NCBI RefSeq assembly: GCF_946887195.1
Contig: NZ_CAMPKE010000009.1
Coordinates: 91,464 to 155,463 of the forward strand
Source: an uncultured Halomonas sp.
GTDB lineage: Bacteria; Pseudomonadota; Gammaproteobacteria; Pseudomonadales; Halomonadaceae
Reading direction: 5' to 3'
Length of the DNA stretch: 64,000 nt
The notes under the pieces are model-generated. The model was given only the letters and a program-made list of their open reading frames with translations. It did not search any database and was not told the DNA's origin. Of this stretch, positions 27,959-36,596 are shown piece by piece; position 1 is the stretch's first letter; the number at the start of each line of letters is the position of its first letter. The translations under genes and the position numbers were made by a program.

Positions 27959-27995
27959 GCATGGCCTCTCTTGGTACTCGATCCAGGATGGTCAA

Positions 27996-28167
27996 TCATC
28001 CGGTAGGCTCAATACGATAGCGATGCTCGACTCCACCACCGTACTGTCGCCATCCACCAGCAACGGGAAAGCGTTTGAGCGGCCACAGCCCTGCGAACTC
28101 GGCCATGGCCCGTTCGTTATCATGCTCGAGCAGACGCCCGGCTTTGGGGCGGAAAGGCCGTCCCGCA
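27996..28167 (-). other. Open frame of protein-like composition without a start, possible gene remnant
   Basis: On the minus strand a frame ending at TGA 27996-27998 reads AGLWPLKRFPVAGGWRQYGG and then GVEHRYRIEPTG. It looks like protein and follows directly on the permease stop. The frame has no ATG in position. A competing frame starts with ATG overlapping the permease stop behind AGGAGG but encodes an unconvincing peptide. It could be a frameshifted small gene, or chance. Confidence 0.25.
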
Positions 28168-29520
28168 TCACGCCTCCTGCAAATCGAAATCCGGTACCTC
28201 CCTTTTGAACAGCCGCGTCAGGTAGAGCAGATAGACAAACCCCACCGCGAACCAGGTCAGGCCGACTTCAAACGTGGTGGCCGAGAGGCTGGTCCATAGC
28301 CACACGGTGAGCAGGAAGCCGATGCTGGGCAGCAAGCCGTAGCGGAGCAGGTCGCTGCCGCTGCGTTGGCGCTCATCGACGAGAAAATGCTTGATCACCG
28401 AGAGGTTGACGAAGGAGAAGGCGACCAGCGCGCCGAAGCTGATCATGGTCGCGGCGAGCGAAAGGCTGATGACCAGTGCGAGCAGCGAGATCGCGCCGAC
28501 CACCAGGGTGGCACCGACCGGGGTGGCGTAGCGCCGGCTGACCTTGCCGAATACGCTCCTGGGCAGCACATTGTCGCGGCCCATGGCGTAGAGGATGCGC
28601 GAGACGCTGGCCTGGGAGGCCATGGCCGAGGCGAAGCAGCCGGCGACATAGGCGGCGGTGAAGAAGGTGACCATGAAGATGCCGCCGGCGCGCTGCATCA
28701 CATCCACGGCGGCGGAGTCGGCGTTACCGAAGTTCTGCCAGTCGGGGAAGATGATGTGCCCGGCCCAGGAGGTGACGATGTATATCGCGCCGCCGATCAA
28801 CGTGCAGAGCATGATGGCGCGGGGGATGTCGCGGGTCGGCTCGCGGGTCTCCTCGGAGAGCGTCGAAACGGCATCGAAGCCGAGAAACGACAGGCACAGA
28901 ATGGCCGCGCCGGCGAGTATTGCGGGGAAGGCCAGCTCTTGGCTGTAGAACGGCGAGAGCAGGGAGGGCGCGTCGGCACTGCCCAGTGCGCTCAGCGAGA
29001 TGGCGATGAACACGACGAGGAAGACGATCTGGAAGGCGATGATCAAAAAGTTCATCTTCGCCACCAGACGGATGCCGAGGATGTTCAGCGCCGTGACCAG
29101 CGCGATGGCGCCGACGATCCACACCGCCTCCGGCACCGCCGGAAAGTATTCCTTCATGTAGATGCCGATTACCAGGTAGTTGATCATCGGCAGGAAGATG
29201 TAATCCAGCAGCAGCGTCCAGCCGACCATGAAGCCCGCCCGACCGCCGAAGGCGCGTCGTGTGTAGGTATAGGCCGAGCCGGCGGCCGGAAAGGCCTCGA
29301 CCATGCGCCCGTAGCTATAGGCGGTGAAGAACATTGCCGCCAAGGTGACGATGTAGGCGGTGGGCAGGTGTCCGGCGGTCTCCTGAGTGACCACGCCATA
29401 GGTGGTGAACACCGTCAGCGGCACCATGTAGGCGAGGCCGAAGAAGACCAGCGAGGGCAGACCGAGGATGCGCTTGAGCGATTTGTCGTCGCGGTGATGA
29501 GTGGTCGCGTTCGTCGTCAT
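28168..29520 (-). CDS. APC family permease, PuuP-like (probable polyamine/amine importer)
   Basis: This 450-residue transporter has 12 predicted helices and the motifs GFMVGWTLLLDYIFLPMINY and LGFDAVSTLSEETREPTRDI. Overall it resembles PuuP-type putrescine and amine importers (PotE/PuuP branch). It is the last clear gene of a minus-strand set containing an acetylpolyamine amidohydrolase, an amidase and two PuuB-like oxidases, which supports uptake of polyamines or acetylated polyamines. The start ATG 29520 lies 90 bases after the amidohydrolase gene, with a hairpin between. Substrate assignment rests on context. Confidence 0.82.
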   Translation of the reverse strand: MTTNATTHHRDDKSLKRILGLPSLVFFGLAYMVPLTVFTTYGVVTQETAGHLPTAYIVTLAAMFFTAYSYGRMVEAFPAAGSAYTYTRRAFGGRAGFMVGWTLLLDYIFLPMINYLVIGIYMKEYFPAVPEAVWIVGAIALVTALNILGIRLVAKMNFLIIAFQIVFLVVFIAISLSALGSADAPSLLSPFYSQELAFPAILAGAAILCLSFLGFDAVSTLSEETREPTRDIPRAIMLCTLIGGAIYIVTSWAGHIIFPDWQNFGNADSAAVDVMQRAGGIFMVTFFTAAYVAGCFASAMASQASVSRILYAMGRDNVLPRSVFGKVSRRYATPVGATLVVGAISLLALVISLSLAATMISFGALVAFSFVNLSVIKHFLVDERQRSGSDLLRYGLLPSIGFLLTVWLWTSLSATTFEVGLTWFAVGFVYLLYLTRLFKREVPDFDLQEA

Positions 29521-29552
29521 CGTTGCCAGTTCCTGTTGTTGGGGTTGTCATT

Positions 29553-29568
29553 GCCGCCGTGAGGCGGC
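29553..29568 (-). promoter_or_regulatory. Intergenic hairpin between amidohydrolase and permease genes
   Basis: GCCGCC (29553-29558) pairs with GGCGGC (29563-29568) around a four-base loop. There is no T-run, so it is more likely an mRNA-processing or stability element than a terminator. Confidence 0.35.
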
Positions 29569-29610
29569 GTGGCTGGCTTTATGGTGTCCGTAGCGTGGCT
29601 AGAGAAGTGC

Positions 29611-30642
29611 TTATTGTTTCTCGAAGCCGGTCAGTACGTTGACGGTATTGATGCCGATCTCCTCCACGGCGTAGCCGCCCTCGAGCAGGAAGGCGGTGGG
29701 AATGCCCAGCCTTTTGAGGCGGGCGCCGCAATCGATGTAGTCGTCGCTCTTCAGCTTGAATGAGCTGATCGGGTCGTTCTCGAAGGTGTCGACGCCCAGC
29801 GAGATGATCAAAATCTCCGGGCGATAGTCCCGGATGCGCCGGATGGCATCGTCGAGCGCACTCGCCCAGGCGGCGTAGTCGGTGCCGCTGGGCATCGGGT
29901 AGTTGACGTTGAACCCCTCGCCCTTGCCGCGCCCGGTCTCGTCGGCGAAGCCGAGGAAGTAGGGAAATTCGTCGCGTGGGTCGCCGTGCAGCGAGAGAAA
30001 CAGCACGTCGTCGCGCTCGTAGAAGATGTCCTGGGTGCCGTTGCCGTGATGGAAGTCGATATCCAGGATCGCAACCTTTTGCATGCCGCCGTTCAGCGCA
30101 CGTTGTGCGGCGATCGCGGCGTTGTTGAAGAAGCAGTAGCCACCGAATTGATCGCTGGCGGCATGGTGACCGGGCGGACGGCACAGGCCGAAGGCGGGTT
30201 CGCCAGTCTCGATCACATGATCCAGCGCCGAGAGCGCGATGTCCTTGCTGGCTTGCGCCGCCGCGAAGGTGCCGGGGCACAGCGAAGTCTCCGCCGCCAG
30301 GGCGTAGTAGCCGATCCTGCCGTCGATATTGTTGGGGATCACGTCGTCGCGCAGGCGCCGGGTCGGCCAGATCGATGGCATCGGTTCGCCCTTGAAGCCG
30401 GCCGCTTTCCAGTCGTCATAAGCATGCTCGAGAAAATCGACATAGCGGCGATCGTGTACGGCGAGTACCGGGTCGAGGCCGTAAACACGTGGCTCGCGAA
30501 TCTCGCCGAGGCCGACTTTGCGCACGCGGTCGATGACGATATCGACTCGCTCCGGGCATTCAAAGGGTGCAACCAGCCTGCCGCCATGGAGTTCGGTCTT
30601 GGCTTGGCGCTTCTTGGTGTCTTCCGAGTGAAACGTCAGCAT
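29611..30642 (-). CDS. Acetylpolyamine amidohydrolase (histone-deacetylase superfamily)
   Basis: This 343-residue zinc hydrolase removes acetyl groups from N-acetylated polyamines. All key positions match the studied Mycoplana enzyme almost number for number: the histidine pair in PPGHHA at 159-160, zinc ligands Asp196 and His198 in DIDFHHGNGT, Asp285 in LGVDTFEND, and Tyr324 in EGGYAVEE. The length also matches that enzyme (341 residues). It lies between an amidase gene (nine bases away) and a PuuP-like permease. Together they would import acetylpolyamines, deacetylate them and oxidise the amine. Confidence 0.9.
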   Translation of the reverse strand: MLTFHSEDTKKRQAKTELHGGRLVAPFECPERVDIVIDRVRKVGLGEIREPRVYGLDPVLAVHDRRYVDFLEHAYDDWKAAGFKGEPMPSIWPTRRLRDDVIPNNIDGRIGYYALAAETSLCPGTFAAAQASKDIALSALDHVIETGEPAFGLCRPPGHHAASDQFGGYCFFNNAAIAAQRALNGGMQKVAILDIDFHHGNGTQDIFYERDDVLFLSLHGDPRDEFPYFLGFADETGRGKGEGFNVNYPMPSGTDYAAWASALDDAIRRIRDYRPEILIISLGVDTFENDPISSFKLKSDDYIDCGARLKRLGIPTAFLLEGGYAVEEIGINTVNVLTGFEKQ

Positions 30643-30651
30643 GGCTCTTCC

Positions 30652-31491
30652 TTAATCGTTGGTTGAAGTCGGTGCCGTTAAGTGGAAATGGCGCACACGC
30701 TGATTCGGCGCGTCGTGTTGGCCGGAAAGGGCGATACGCCGGTCGGCGAGATAGTCGTAGGTGCCGCGGGCGGTGCGGTGGAGCGAGAAATCGAGCGTGG
30801 CTTGAATGGATCCCTCTTCCCGCTCCAGATGAGCGAGGCACTCGCCACTGGGCGCGAACACGGCACTGCCGCCGGCGAAGACGTAGCCCGCGCCCGTGCC
30901 GGCCCGGTTGGTCATGGCCACGAAACACTGGTTCTCGATGGCGCGCGCCTGGGCCAGGTTATGGTGAACGGGGCCGTATGGATCCATGTTGCCGTTGGTG
31001 ATGACGATCAGTTCGGCGCCGAGACCGGCGAGCGCTCGCGCCGTCTCGGGAAACTCCAGGTCGTAGCAGATCATCAGGCCGATGCGCCGGCCGCGCCACT
31101 CGACGCAGACCAGTCGGTCGCCAGGCGTGACCAGGGCGCGCTCATCGGTCCACAGGTGGGTCTTGCGGTAGTGCAGCAGCGGGCCATCTTCTGGCGTGAT
31201 CAATACGCTGGCGTTGTAGCAGCGCTCCGCATCGATGCGTTCGAGAAAACCGATGGCGATGGCGAGATCCTTGCGGATTGCTGCCTGGTGTAGGGTAGCC
31301 AGGGCGGAGTCCGTGGGCGCAATGGCGCGGCTGGCGGCGGCGCCCTGCTCGGCGAAGCCGGTCAGGTGCGTTTCGGGAAAGACGATGAGATCGGTCGCTT
31401 CCCCGGCTCGCTCGATACAGTGCAGCGCCTTGTCGAGGTTCGCGTCGAGGTCGCCTTCGATACCGGGAACCTGGGCCAGCTCGATTTTCAT
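30652..31491 (-). CDS. Nitrilase-superfamily carbon-nitrogen hydrolase (amidase)
   Basis: This 279-residue enzyme has the complete Glu-Lys-Cys triad: Glu40 in VFPETHLTGF, Lys110 in YRKTHLW and Cys142 in MICYDLEFPE. It cleaves a C-N bond in a linear amide or carbamoyl compound. N-carbamoylputrescine amidase and omega-amidase are close relatives, and the polyamine surroundings favour an amide intermediate of that pathway. ATG 31491 has GGAGA just upstream; a further ATG at 31503 lacks a ribosome-binding site. It is nine bases from the amidohydrolase gene, so co-expression is very likely. Confidence 0.85.
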   Translation of the reverse strand: MKIELAQVPGIEGDLDANLDKALHCIERAGEATDLIVFPETHLTGFAEQGAAASRAIAPTDSALATLHQAAIRKDLAIAIGFLERIDAERCYNASVLITPEDGPLLHYRKTHLWTDERALVTPGDRLVCVEWRGRRIGLMICYDLEFPETARALAGLGAELIVITNGNMDPYGPVHHNLAQARAIENQCFVAMTNRAGTGAGYVFAGGSAVFAPSGECLAHLEREEGSIQATLDFSLHRTARGTYDYLADRRIALSGQHDAPNQRVRHFHLTAPTSTND

Positions 31492-31558
31492 GATCGTCTC
31501 CATGTTCAGTGCAAACGATGAACCCTACTGCATAGCTTAATCGCGATCCTTTTGCCGC

Positions 31559-32968
31559 TCACTCGATAATCGAGGCGAAGGCATCGTTCATCTTCGTCAG
31601 TGCCGGCTTGAGCAGTGGCGCCGGCTTGCCGCGCCGCATCAGTGCCTCCTCCCCCGCGTAGCTGTAGGTGATCGCTTGCGCTGCCAGCCAGCGCAGTGGC
31701 TCGGGCTCCCAGCGCTTGATCAGTTGGTGGTGGCTGGCATGGGTGAAGGCCCAGGGCATGCGTGCCAATTCGGTATCGCGCTTGAGGATCAGGTCGGCCA
31801 GGGTGCGACCGAACAGATGCGAGGCGGCGACGCCTTCACCGGCATAGCCGCCAGCGGTGGCGAGGCCGCTGGCGCGATCGAGGATCGCATGCGGGCGGAA
31901 GTTGCGCGATAGCCCCAGCGAGCCGCCCCAGCCGTAGTCGATCCTCACTCCCTCGAGCGCGGGGAAGAGATCCACCAGTAGGTCGCGGCGCATGCGGATG
32001 TCATCCTGCGTGATGGCCATGTCGTGCCTGGGCCGGGCGCCGAGACGGTAGGTGCCGCGGGCGCCGAAGACGATGCGCCCATCGGCGCTGCGGTGGCCGT
32101 AGTTGATCAGGCGGCTGGCGTCGGCGAAGGCGGGACGCTCGGCCATGCCGATCTCCTGCCACAGCGCGTCCGGTAGCGGCTCGGTGGCGATCACCAGGCT
32201 CTGCACCGGGATGACGTGGCGCTTGAAGTCGTGGAAGCGATCGGCGTAGCCCTCGGTGGCGCAGACGATGGTTGGCGCCTCGACGCCGCCCCCGTGAGTG
32301 CTCACTTTGTGCCGATCCAGCGCGGTGGCGCTGCTGCCCTCGTGGATCGTCACGCCCAGGCGCTCGACGATCTCGGCCAGGCCGGTGACGAGTTTGCGTG
32401 GGTTCACGGTCGCGACCTGGCGGTGATGGATGCCGCCGTAGCCGTCGCGGAAGCGGATCTTTTGCGCCAGTTGCTCGGCATCCAGCCAGTGGCAGTCCGC
32501 CTCGTCATGGCCGAGTTCGTGCAGGTGCTTCAGGTAGTCGCGCTGAATGGCGACCTGGTCCGGATAGCGCGCTGCGGCGTAGATCGCGCCGCCCTTGTTG
32601 AAGTCCGCCTGGATGCCTTCGCGCGACAGCGCCGCGCCGATCTCGTCGACGTTGTCGGCCAGCACCTGGCAGCACTTGCGCCGTGCCGCCAGCGGCAGGC
32701 CGCCGATATGCCGCTCCAGACCGGCGAGATTGCCCACCACCCAGCCGCCGTTGCGCCCCGAGGCGCCGTGGCCGACGCGCTCGGCCTCGAGCACGACGAT
32801 ATCGAGCGCGGGCGCGAGCCGCTTCAGGTAGTAGGCGGTCCACAGCCCGGTGAAGCCGGCGCCGACGATGGCGATATCGGCCTGAATTCGAGCTTCCAGT
32901 CGCGGGCGTGGCGTGGCGCGCTCGGTGACGGTCGAGGACCAGAAATTGGCTTGGGTGTCGGAATGCAT
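31559..32968 (-). CDS. FAD-dependent amine oxidoreductase, PuuB-like (first copy)
   Basis: This 469-residue member of the DAO/PuuB family has the Rossmann motif DIAIVGAGFTGLWTAYYLKR near residue 31 and the flavin motif GHGASGRNGGWVVGN near 66. PuuB oxidises gamma-glutamylputrescine to an aldehyde with release of ammonia and H2O2. No gamma-glutamylputrescine synthetase (PuuA) is in the window, so the substrate may instead be a free or differently blocked amine. It starts ten bases after the NhaC gene and belongs to the same operon. Confidence 0.82.
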   Translation of the reverse strand: MHSDTQANFWSSTVTERATPRPRLEARIQADIAIVGAGFTGLWTAYYLKRLAPALDIVVLEAERVGHGASGRNGGWVVGNLAGLERHIGGLPLAARRKCCQVLADNVDEIGAALSREGIQADFNKGGAIYAAARYPDQVAIQRDYLKHLHELGHDEADCHWLDAEQLAQKIRFRDGYGGIHHRQVATVNPRKLVTGLAEIVERLGVTIHEGSSATALDRHKVSTHGGGVEAPTIVCATEGYADRFHDFKRHVIPVQSLVIATEPLPDALWQEIGMAERPAFADASRLINYGHRSADGRIVFGARGTYRLGARPRHDMAITQDDIRMRRDLLVDLFPALEGVRIDYGWGGSLGLSRNFRPHAILDRASGLATAGGYAGEGVAASHLFGRTLADLILKRDTELARMPWAFTHASHHQLIKRWEPEPLRWLAAQAITYSYAGEEALMRRGKPAPLLKPALTKMNDAFASIIE

Positions 32969-32978
32969 GGCGTTTCCA

Positions 32979-34346
32979 TCACATCGTAAAGCCCAGCATG
33001 ATATAGGCGATGGCGGCCAGCGCCGCCGCCAGCAGGGCGTAGGGCAGTTGCGTCCAGGCGTGCTGGAACGGTGTGCAGCCGGTGGCCTGGGCGGTCAGCA
33101 CCGTGGCGTCCGAGTAGAAGCAGGCGTGGCTGCCGAAGGTACTGGCCGATAGGGTGGCGCCGATCACCAGCGTCATGTCTGCGCCCACGGCGTTGGCCAG
33201 CGAGGTGACGATGGGCAGGATGATCACGAACACGCCCCAGTTGGAGCCGGTGGCGAACGACACCGAGGCCATCACGGTGAAAATGATGAAAGGAAGCAGC
33301 TCGGCGCTGATCAGCGGCTCGGTGGTTGAGATGACGTACTCGGTGAGGCCGAGCGTAGTGTTGACCTCGTTGAGCAAAAAGGCTGCCACCAGAATCGCCA
33401 GTGGATCGATCATGCTCTTGAAGCCTTCGAGCAGATTGTCGAAAGTTTCGCCCGGCTTGAGGATGCGCAAGCCGATCAGCGCGACGACCATCCAGGCCAG
33501 CGTGATGAACAGGCCCTTGAGGAAGTCGAGATTGAAGTACCAGGTGAAGAAGGCCAGCGAGGCCATCGGCAACAGGAACATCCACAGATTGCCCGTGACG
33601 CCGGTCCGCGGCTCGAGATGGGCGATCTCCTCATCGATGTGTTCGGCGCCCGACGGCACGCTCCGGTCCTCGTTGCGGGCGCGCCGCTCGGCCTTTTTCA
33701 TGGCGCCGATCAGCGGAATCTTGCCGCTGATGACGATCGGTACCATGGCCACCGCGATCCACGGATAAATCATGTAGGGAATCGATTGGATATAGGTCAA
33801 CACGCCCTCGCCGGCGCTGGCCACCCCGTTCTCCTCGAGCAGGGCGCCGAAGAATACCGCCCAGGTCGAGATCGGGATGATCACGCTGACCGGCGCCGCA
33901 GTGGAGTCGACCACGTAGGCGAGCATCTCGCGCGAGACCTTGTAGCGGTCGGTGAGCCTGCGCATCGAGGTGCCGATGGCCAGCGAATTCAGGTAGTCGT
34001 CGACGAACAGGATGATGCCCATCACCCACGACGCCAGCAGCGAGGAGCGCCGACCGGTGGCGAAGCGCGTGAGACTCGTGGCGAAAGCCTGCGAGGCGCC
34101 CGAGCGCAATAGCAGCGCGATGACGCTGCCCATCAGGCCGCAGACCAGAATGACCCAGGCCACGGTGCCGTTGGTCATCACCGCCAGCGAATCCTCGGCC
34201 AGGCTGCCGAGAATATTGCCGGGGGCGATCATCACGGTGCCGACCACGGCGCCGAAAATCAGCGGCTCCAGGGCGCGTCGCGACCACAGCGCGAGTATCA
34301 GCACGACCGCCGTGGGCAGCAGAATCAGCGGGCTATCGTATTCCAT
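32979..34346 (-). CDS. NhaC family Na+/H+ antiporter-type transporter
   Basis: This 455-residue membrane protein has about 11 helices and the NhaC-type features MGIILFVDDYLNSLAIGTSM and PVSVIIPISTWAVFFGALL. A central hydrophilic loop rich in charged residues lies near 225-250. It sits between two PuuB-like oxidase genes inside the polyamine operon. Members of this family placed in catabolic operons often carry organic substrates in exchange for ions. It might therefore carry an amine or the acid product rather than only Na+; this is inference. Confidence 0.84.
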   Translation of the reverse strand: MEYDSPLILLPTAVVLILALWSRRALEPLIFGAVVGTVMIAPGNILGSLAEDSLAVMTNGTVAWVILVCGLMGSVIALLLRSGASQAFATSLTRFATGRRSSLLASWVMGIILFVDDYLNSLAIGTSMRRLTDRYKVSREMLAYVVDSTAAPVSVIIPISTWAVFFGALLEENGVASAGEGVLTYIQSIPYMIYPWIAVAMVPIVISGKIPLIGAMKKAERRARNEDRSVPSGAEHIDEEIAHLEPRTGVTGNLWMFLLPMASLAFFTWYFNLDFLKGLFITLAWMVVALIGLRILKPGETFDNLLEGFKSMIDPLAILVAAFLLNEVNTTLGLTEYVISTTEPLISAELLPFIIFTVMASVSFATGSNWGVFVIILPIVTSLANAVGADMTLVIGATLSASTFGSHACFYSDATVLTAQATGCTPFQHAWTQLPYALLAAALAAIAYIMLGFTM

Positions 34347-34401
34347 CGTGTTTCACCTTTCGTGTCTTGTTGTTGTCGTTCTTGTGGTGGGTTTGGAGGC
34401 C

Positions 34402-35691
34402 TTACTTCACTTTTTCGAGGAGTTGGTAGTACCACATGCCGGCGGCGAGCAGCGCATTGCCCAGCCGGTCGTTGAGCGGGATGCGAACGTGCTTGACCTG
34501 GGCGAAGGCGTCGAACTCCTCGAGCGTGCCGGTCAGGGCATTGGCCATGATCTCGCCGACGATGTGCGAGGTGGCGATGCCGTGCCCCGAGTAGCCCTGG
34601 GCGTAGTAGACGTTGGGCGAAAGCTTGCCGAGCTGGGGAATGCGGTTGATGACGATGCCCGCCATGCCCTGCCACTGGAAATCGATCGCCACGCCCTTGA
34701 GCTGGGGGAAGGTGTGCTCGAGGCGTGGGCGCAGTTCGGCGGCGATGTCCTCGGAATCGCGACCGGAGTAGTTGGCGCCGCCACCGAACAGCAGGCGCTT
34801 GTCGGCGGTCAGGCGGTAGTAGTCGAGCACGAAACGCGTGTCGTAGACGGCCAGGTCGTCCGGATCGATCTCGCGGACCTGTTCGGGCGGCAGCGGCGCG
34901 GTGGTGACGATGCCCAGCGCCGCCGGGAACAGCTTGCCGCCGAGCTTTTTGCGTTCGAGCCGGTGATAGGCGTTGCCGGCGAGCACCACGCTGTCCGCCG
35001 TGATGCGCCCGCGCTCGCCGATAACCACCGGGGTATCGCCGTGCTGGATATCGACCACCGGCGAGTGCTCGAAGATCAGCGCGCCCAGGCTCGCCGCGGC
35101 GCGGGCCTCGCCCAGGCACAGGTTGAGCGGGTGCAGGTGCATGTTGTAGTCGTTGCGGATCGCGCCGTGATACAGATCGGTGCCGACGATATGCCGCGTG
35201 GCCCCGGCATCCAGCCAATGGACGTATTCACCGATGGCATGCTTCTGCGACGCCTCGAAGTCCTTGCGCAAGTCCTTCACGTGGCTCGGCTTGTAGGCCG
35301 CCTGCAGATGGCCGTGCTTGAGATCGCAGGCAATGGCGTACTTCTCGACGCGCTCCCGAATGATGCGATGCCCGCGCCAGCGCAGGTTCCAGACGAACTC
35401 CCCGGCGTCGTCGCCGAGCGTATGTCGCATTTGCCTGGCCATGGCATCCTGGCCGGAGAGGCTGCCGGTGACCTGGCCGCCGTTGCGCCCGCTGGCGCCC
35501 CAGCCGATCTTGTTGGCCTCTACGATGGCCACCCGATAGCCACGCTCGGCCAGTTCGACCGCCGTGGTCACACCGGTGAAGCCGCCGCCGACGATGGCCA
35601 CGTCGACCCGGTGCTCGCCCTCGAGCCGGGGGTAGGCGGACTCCTCGACGATCGACGCGGTGTAGTAGGAGGCGCAGCGTTGCTGGGTCAT
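34402..35691 (-). CDS. puuB: FAD-dependent amine oxidoreductase, PuuB-like (second copy)
   Basis: This 429-residue protein has DVAIVGGGFTGVTTAVELAE near residue 29 and GWGASGRNGGQVTGSLSGQD near 64. It is of typical PuuB length and closer to that family than the copy at 31559. The C-terminal FAD-binding half ends around YYAQGYSGHGIATSH. It is the first gene of the polyamine operon and diverges from a GntR-type regulator, with a strong palindrome in the 245-base gap. The two copies differ greatly in sequence, so they probably act on different substrates or pathway steps. Confidence 0.86.
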   Translation of the reverse strand: MTQQRCASYYTASIVEESAYPRLEGEHRVDVAIVGGGFTGVTTAVELAERGYRVAIVEANKIGWGASGRNGGQVTGSLSGQDAMARQMRHTLGDDAGEFVWNLRWRGHRIIRERVEKYAIACDLKHGHLQAAYKPSHVKDLRKDFEASQKHAIGEYVHWLDAGATRHIVGTDLYHGAIRNDYNMHLHPLNLCLGEARAAASLGALIFEHSPVVDIQHGDTPVVIGERGRITADSVVLAGNAYHRLERKKLGGKLFPAALGIVTTAPLPPEQVREIDPDDLAVYDTRFVLDYYRLTADKRLLFGGGANYSGRDSEDIAAELRPRLEHTFPQLKGVAIDFQWQGMAGIVINRIPQLGKLSPNVYYAQGYSGHGIATSHIVGEIMANALTGTLEEFDAFAQVKHVRIPLNDRLGNALLAAGMWYYQLLEKVK

Positions 35692-35814
35692 GATGCTTCC
35701 TGGCTTACGTCACGGCTGATTCGCCCGCCACCGGCGTGCTCGTCGAGGCGCTGGGTTCTTGTGAAGCGTGTGGTTAAAGGCATGGGCTTCATGGTGTCCG
35801 TCGTTGGTTTATGC

Positions 35815-35838
35815 TGTGATCACACATGTGTGATCACA
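35815..35838. promoter_or_regulatory. 24-bp perfect palindrome made of two TGTGATCACA units
   Basis: Two copies of the self-complementary TGTGATCACA (35815-35824 and 35829-35838) are separated by CATG; the whole is one perfect palindrome. It lies 123 bases from the puuB-like start and 98 bases from the regulator start. The spacing rules out a classical CRP box, which needs six bases between TGTGA and TCACA. It is the likely binding site of the adjacent GntR-type regulator. Confidence 0.75.
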
Positions 35839-35919
35839 CTAGCAAAGGCCTATCGAGCTCACAAGGCGGCGCGTGGAAGCCACCGTTTCGGAACTGCGAT
35901 AAGGTAGGGGAGGGACTAC

Positions 35920-35940
35920 ATGACGATGGCGCCAGCATGA
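35920..35940 (+). CDS. Six-codon leader minicistron overlapping the regulator start
   Basis: ATG 35920 stands five bases after GGGGAGGG (35907-35914), the best ribosome-binding site in this gap. The frame encodes only MTMAPA and stops at TGA 35938-35940, which overlaps the ATG of the regulator at 35937 as ATGA. The regulator's own ATG has no good site. Ribosomes therefore probably load at the minicistron and restart. This is an inference from sequence; no conservation could be checked. Confidence 0.45.
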   Translation: MTMAPA

Positions 35941-36596
35941 CCACGGAACTGACGGCCAACCGCGATGCGTTTTCGCCCGACACCGCCTCGACCCGGCTGC
36001 ATCGCGCGCTGCGCGTGCGCCTGTGCGAGGGCGATTTCACCCCTGGTGAGGTGATCTCGATCCGGCGCATCGCCGCGGAGTACGGCACCAGCGCGATGCC
36101 GGCCCGGGAGGCGGTGCGCTGGCTGGTCACCGAGGGGGCGCTGATGTTCTCCGACAGCCGCAAGATCATCGTCCCCGAACTGAGCCGCGAGCGCTTCCAC
36201 GAAGTGCTTTATGCGCGCAAGAACCTGGAGACCGAAATCTCGCGCCAAGCCTTCGCCAACATTGGCTTCGACGACATCGATGAACTCGAACGCATCGACG
36301 AGCGCATCAATGTCGCCATCGCCGAGAGCGATCTGGTGAGCTACATGCGCGGCAACTACCGGTTTCACTTCCATATCTATCGGCTCAGCCGCTCGCGGGT
36401 GCTGCTGCCCCTGGTCGAGATCCTGTGGCTGCAGTACGGGCCGAGCATGCGCTATATCTGCACGCGCTGGGGCGCCTCCAGCATCGCCGACGATCATCAC
36501 CGCGCAGTGACCCAGGCGCTTAGGCGCAGCAACCGCGAGGCCTTCTGCCAGGCGATTGCCGCGGATATCGAACAGGGAATGATGTTATTGAGTTAA
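35937..36596 (+). CDS. GntR family regulator (FCD type) of the polyamine operon
   Basis: This 219-residue regulator has a GntR winged HTH near residues 15-75 (LCEGDFTPGEVISIRRIAAE, then AMPAREAVRWL) and a C-terminal helical FCD effector domain with NYRFHFHIYRLSRSRVLLPL. The start at 37 codons into the open frame matches where family members begin. It diverges from the polyamine operon and probably binds the 24-bp palindrome. Expression may depend on the leader minicistron. Its stop codon shares bases with the stop of the convergent GFA gene. Confidence 0.86.
   Translation: MTTELTANRDAFSPDTASTRLHRALRVRLCEGDFTPGEVISIRRIAAEYGTSAMPAREAVRWLVTEGALMFSDSRKIIVPELSRERFHEVLYARKNLETEISRQAFANIGFDDIDELERIDERINVAIAESDLVSYMRGNYRFHFHIYRLSRSRVLLPLVEILWLQYGPSMRYICTRWGASSIADDHHRAVTQALRRSNREAFCQAIAADIEQGMMLLS

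Noticed and set aside
28366..29562. 398-codon plus-strand ORF opposite the PuuP-like permease
   Set aside because: It is the antisense of a clear membrane protein gene; its product is a highly charged Asp/Glu/His/Arg-rich sequence typical of reverse-strand reading in high-GC DNA.
35815..35838. CRP-cAMP binding site
   Set aside because: CRP needs TGTGA and TCACA six bases apart; here the spacing is zero within each unit and fourteen across the whole.
34012..35907. 631-codon plus-strand ORF
   Set aside because: It runs antisense to the NhaC-type and puuB-like genes, which have clear motifs; length alone is expected by chance in high-GC sequence.
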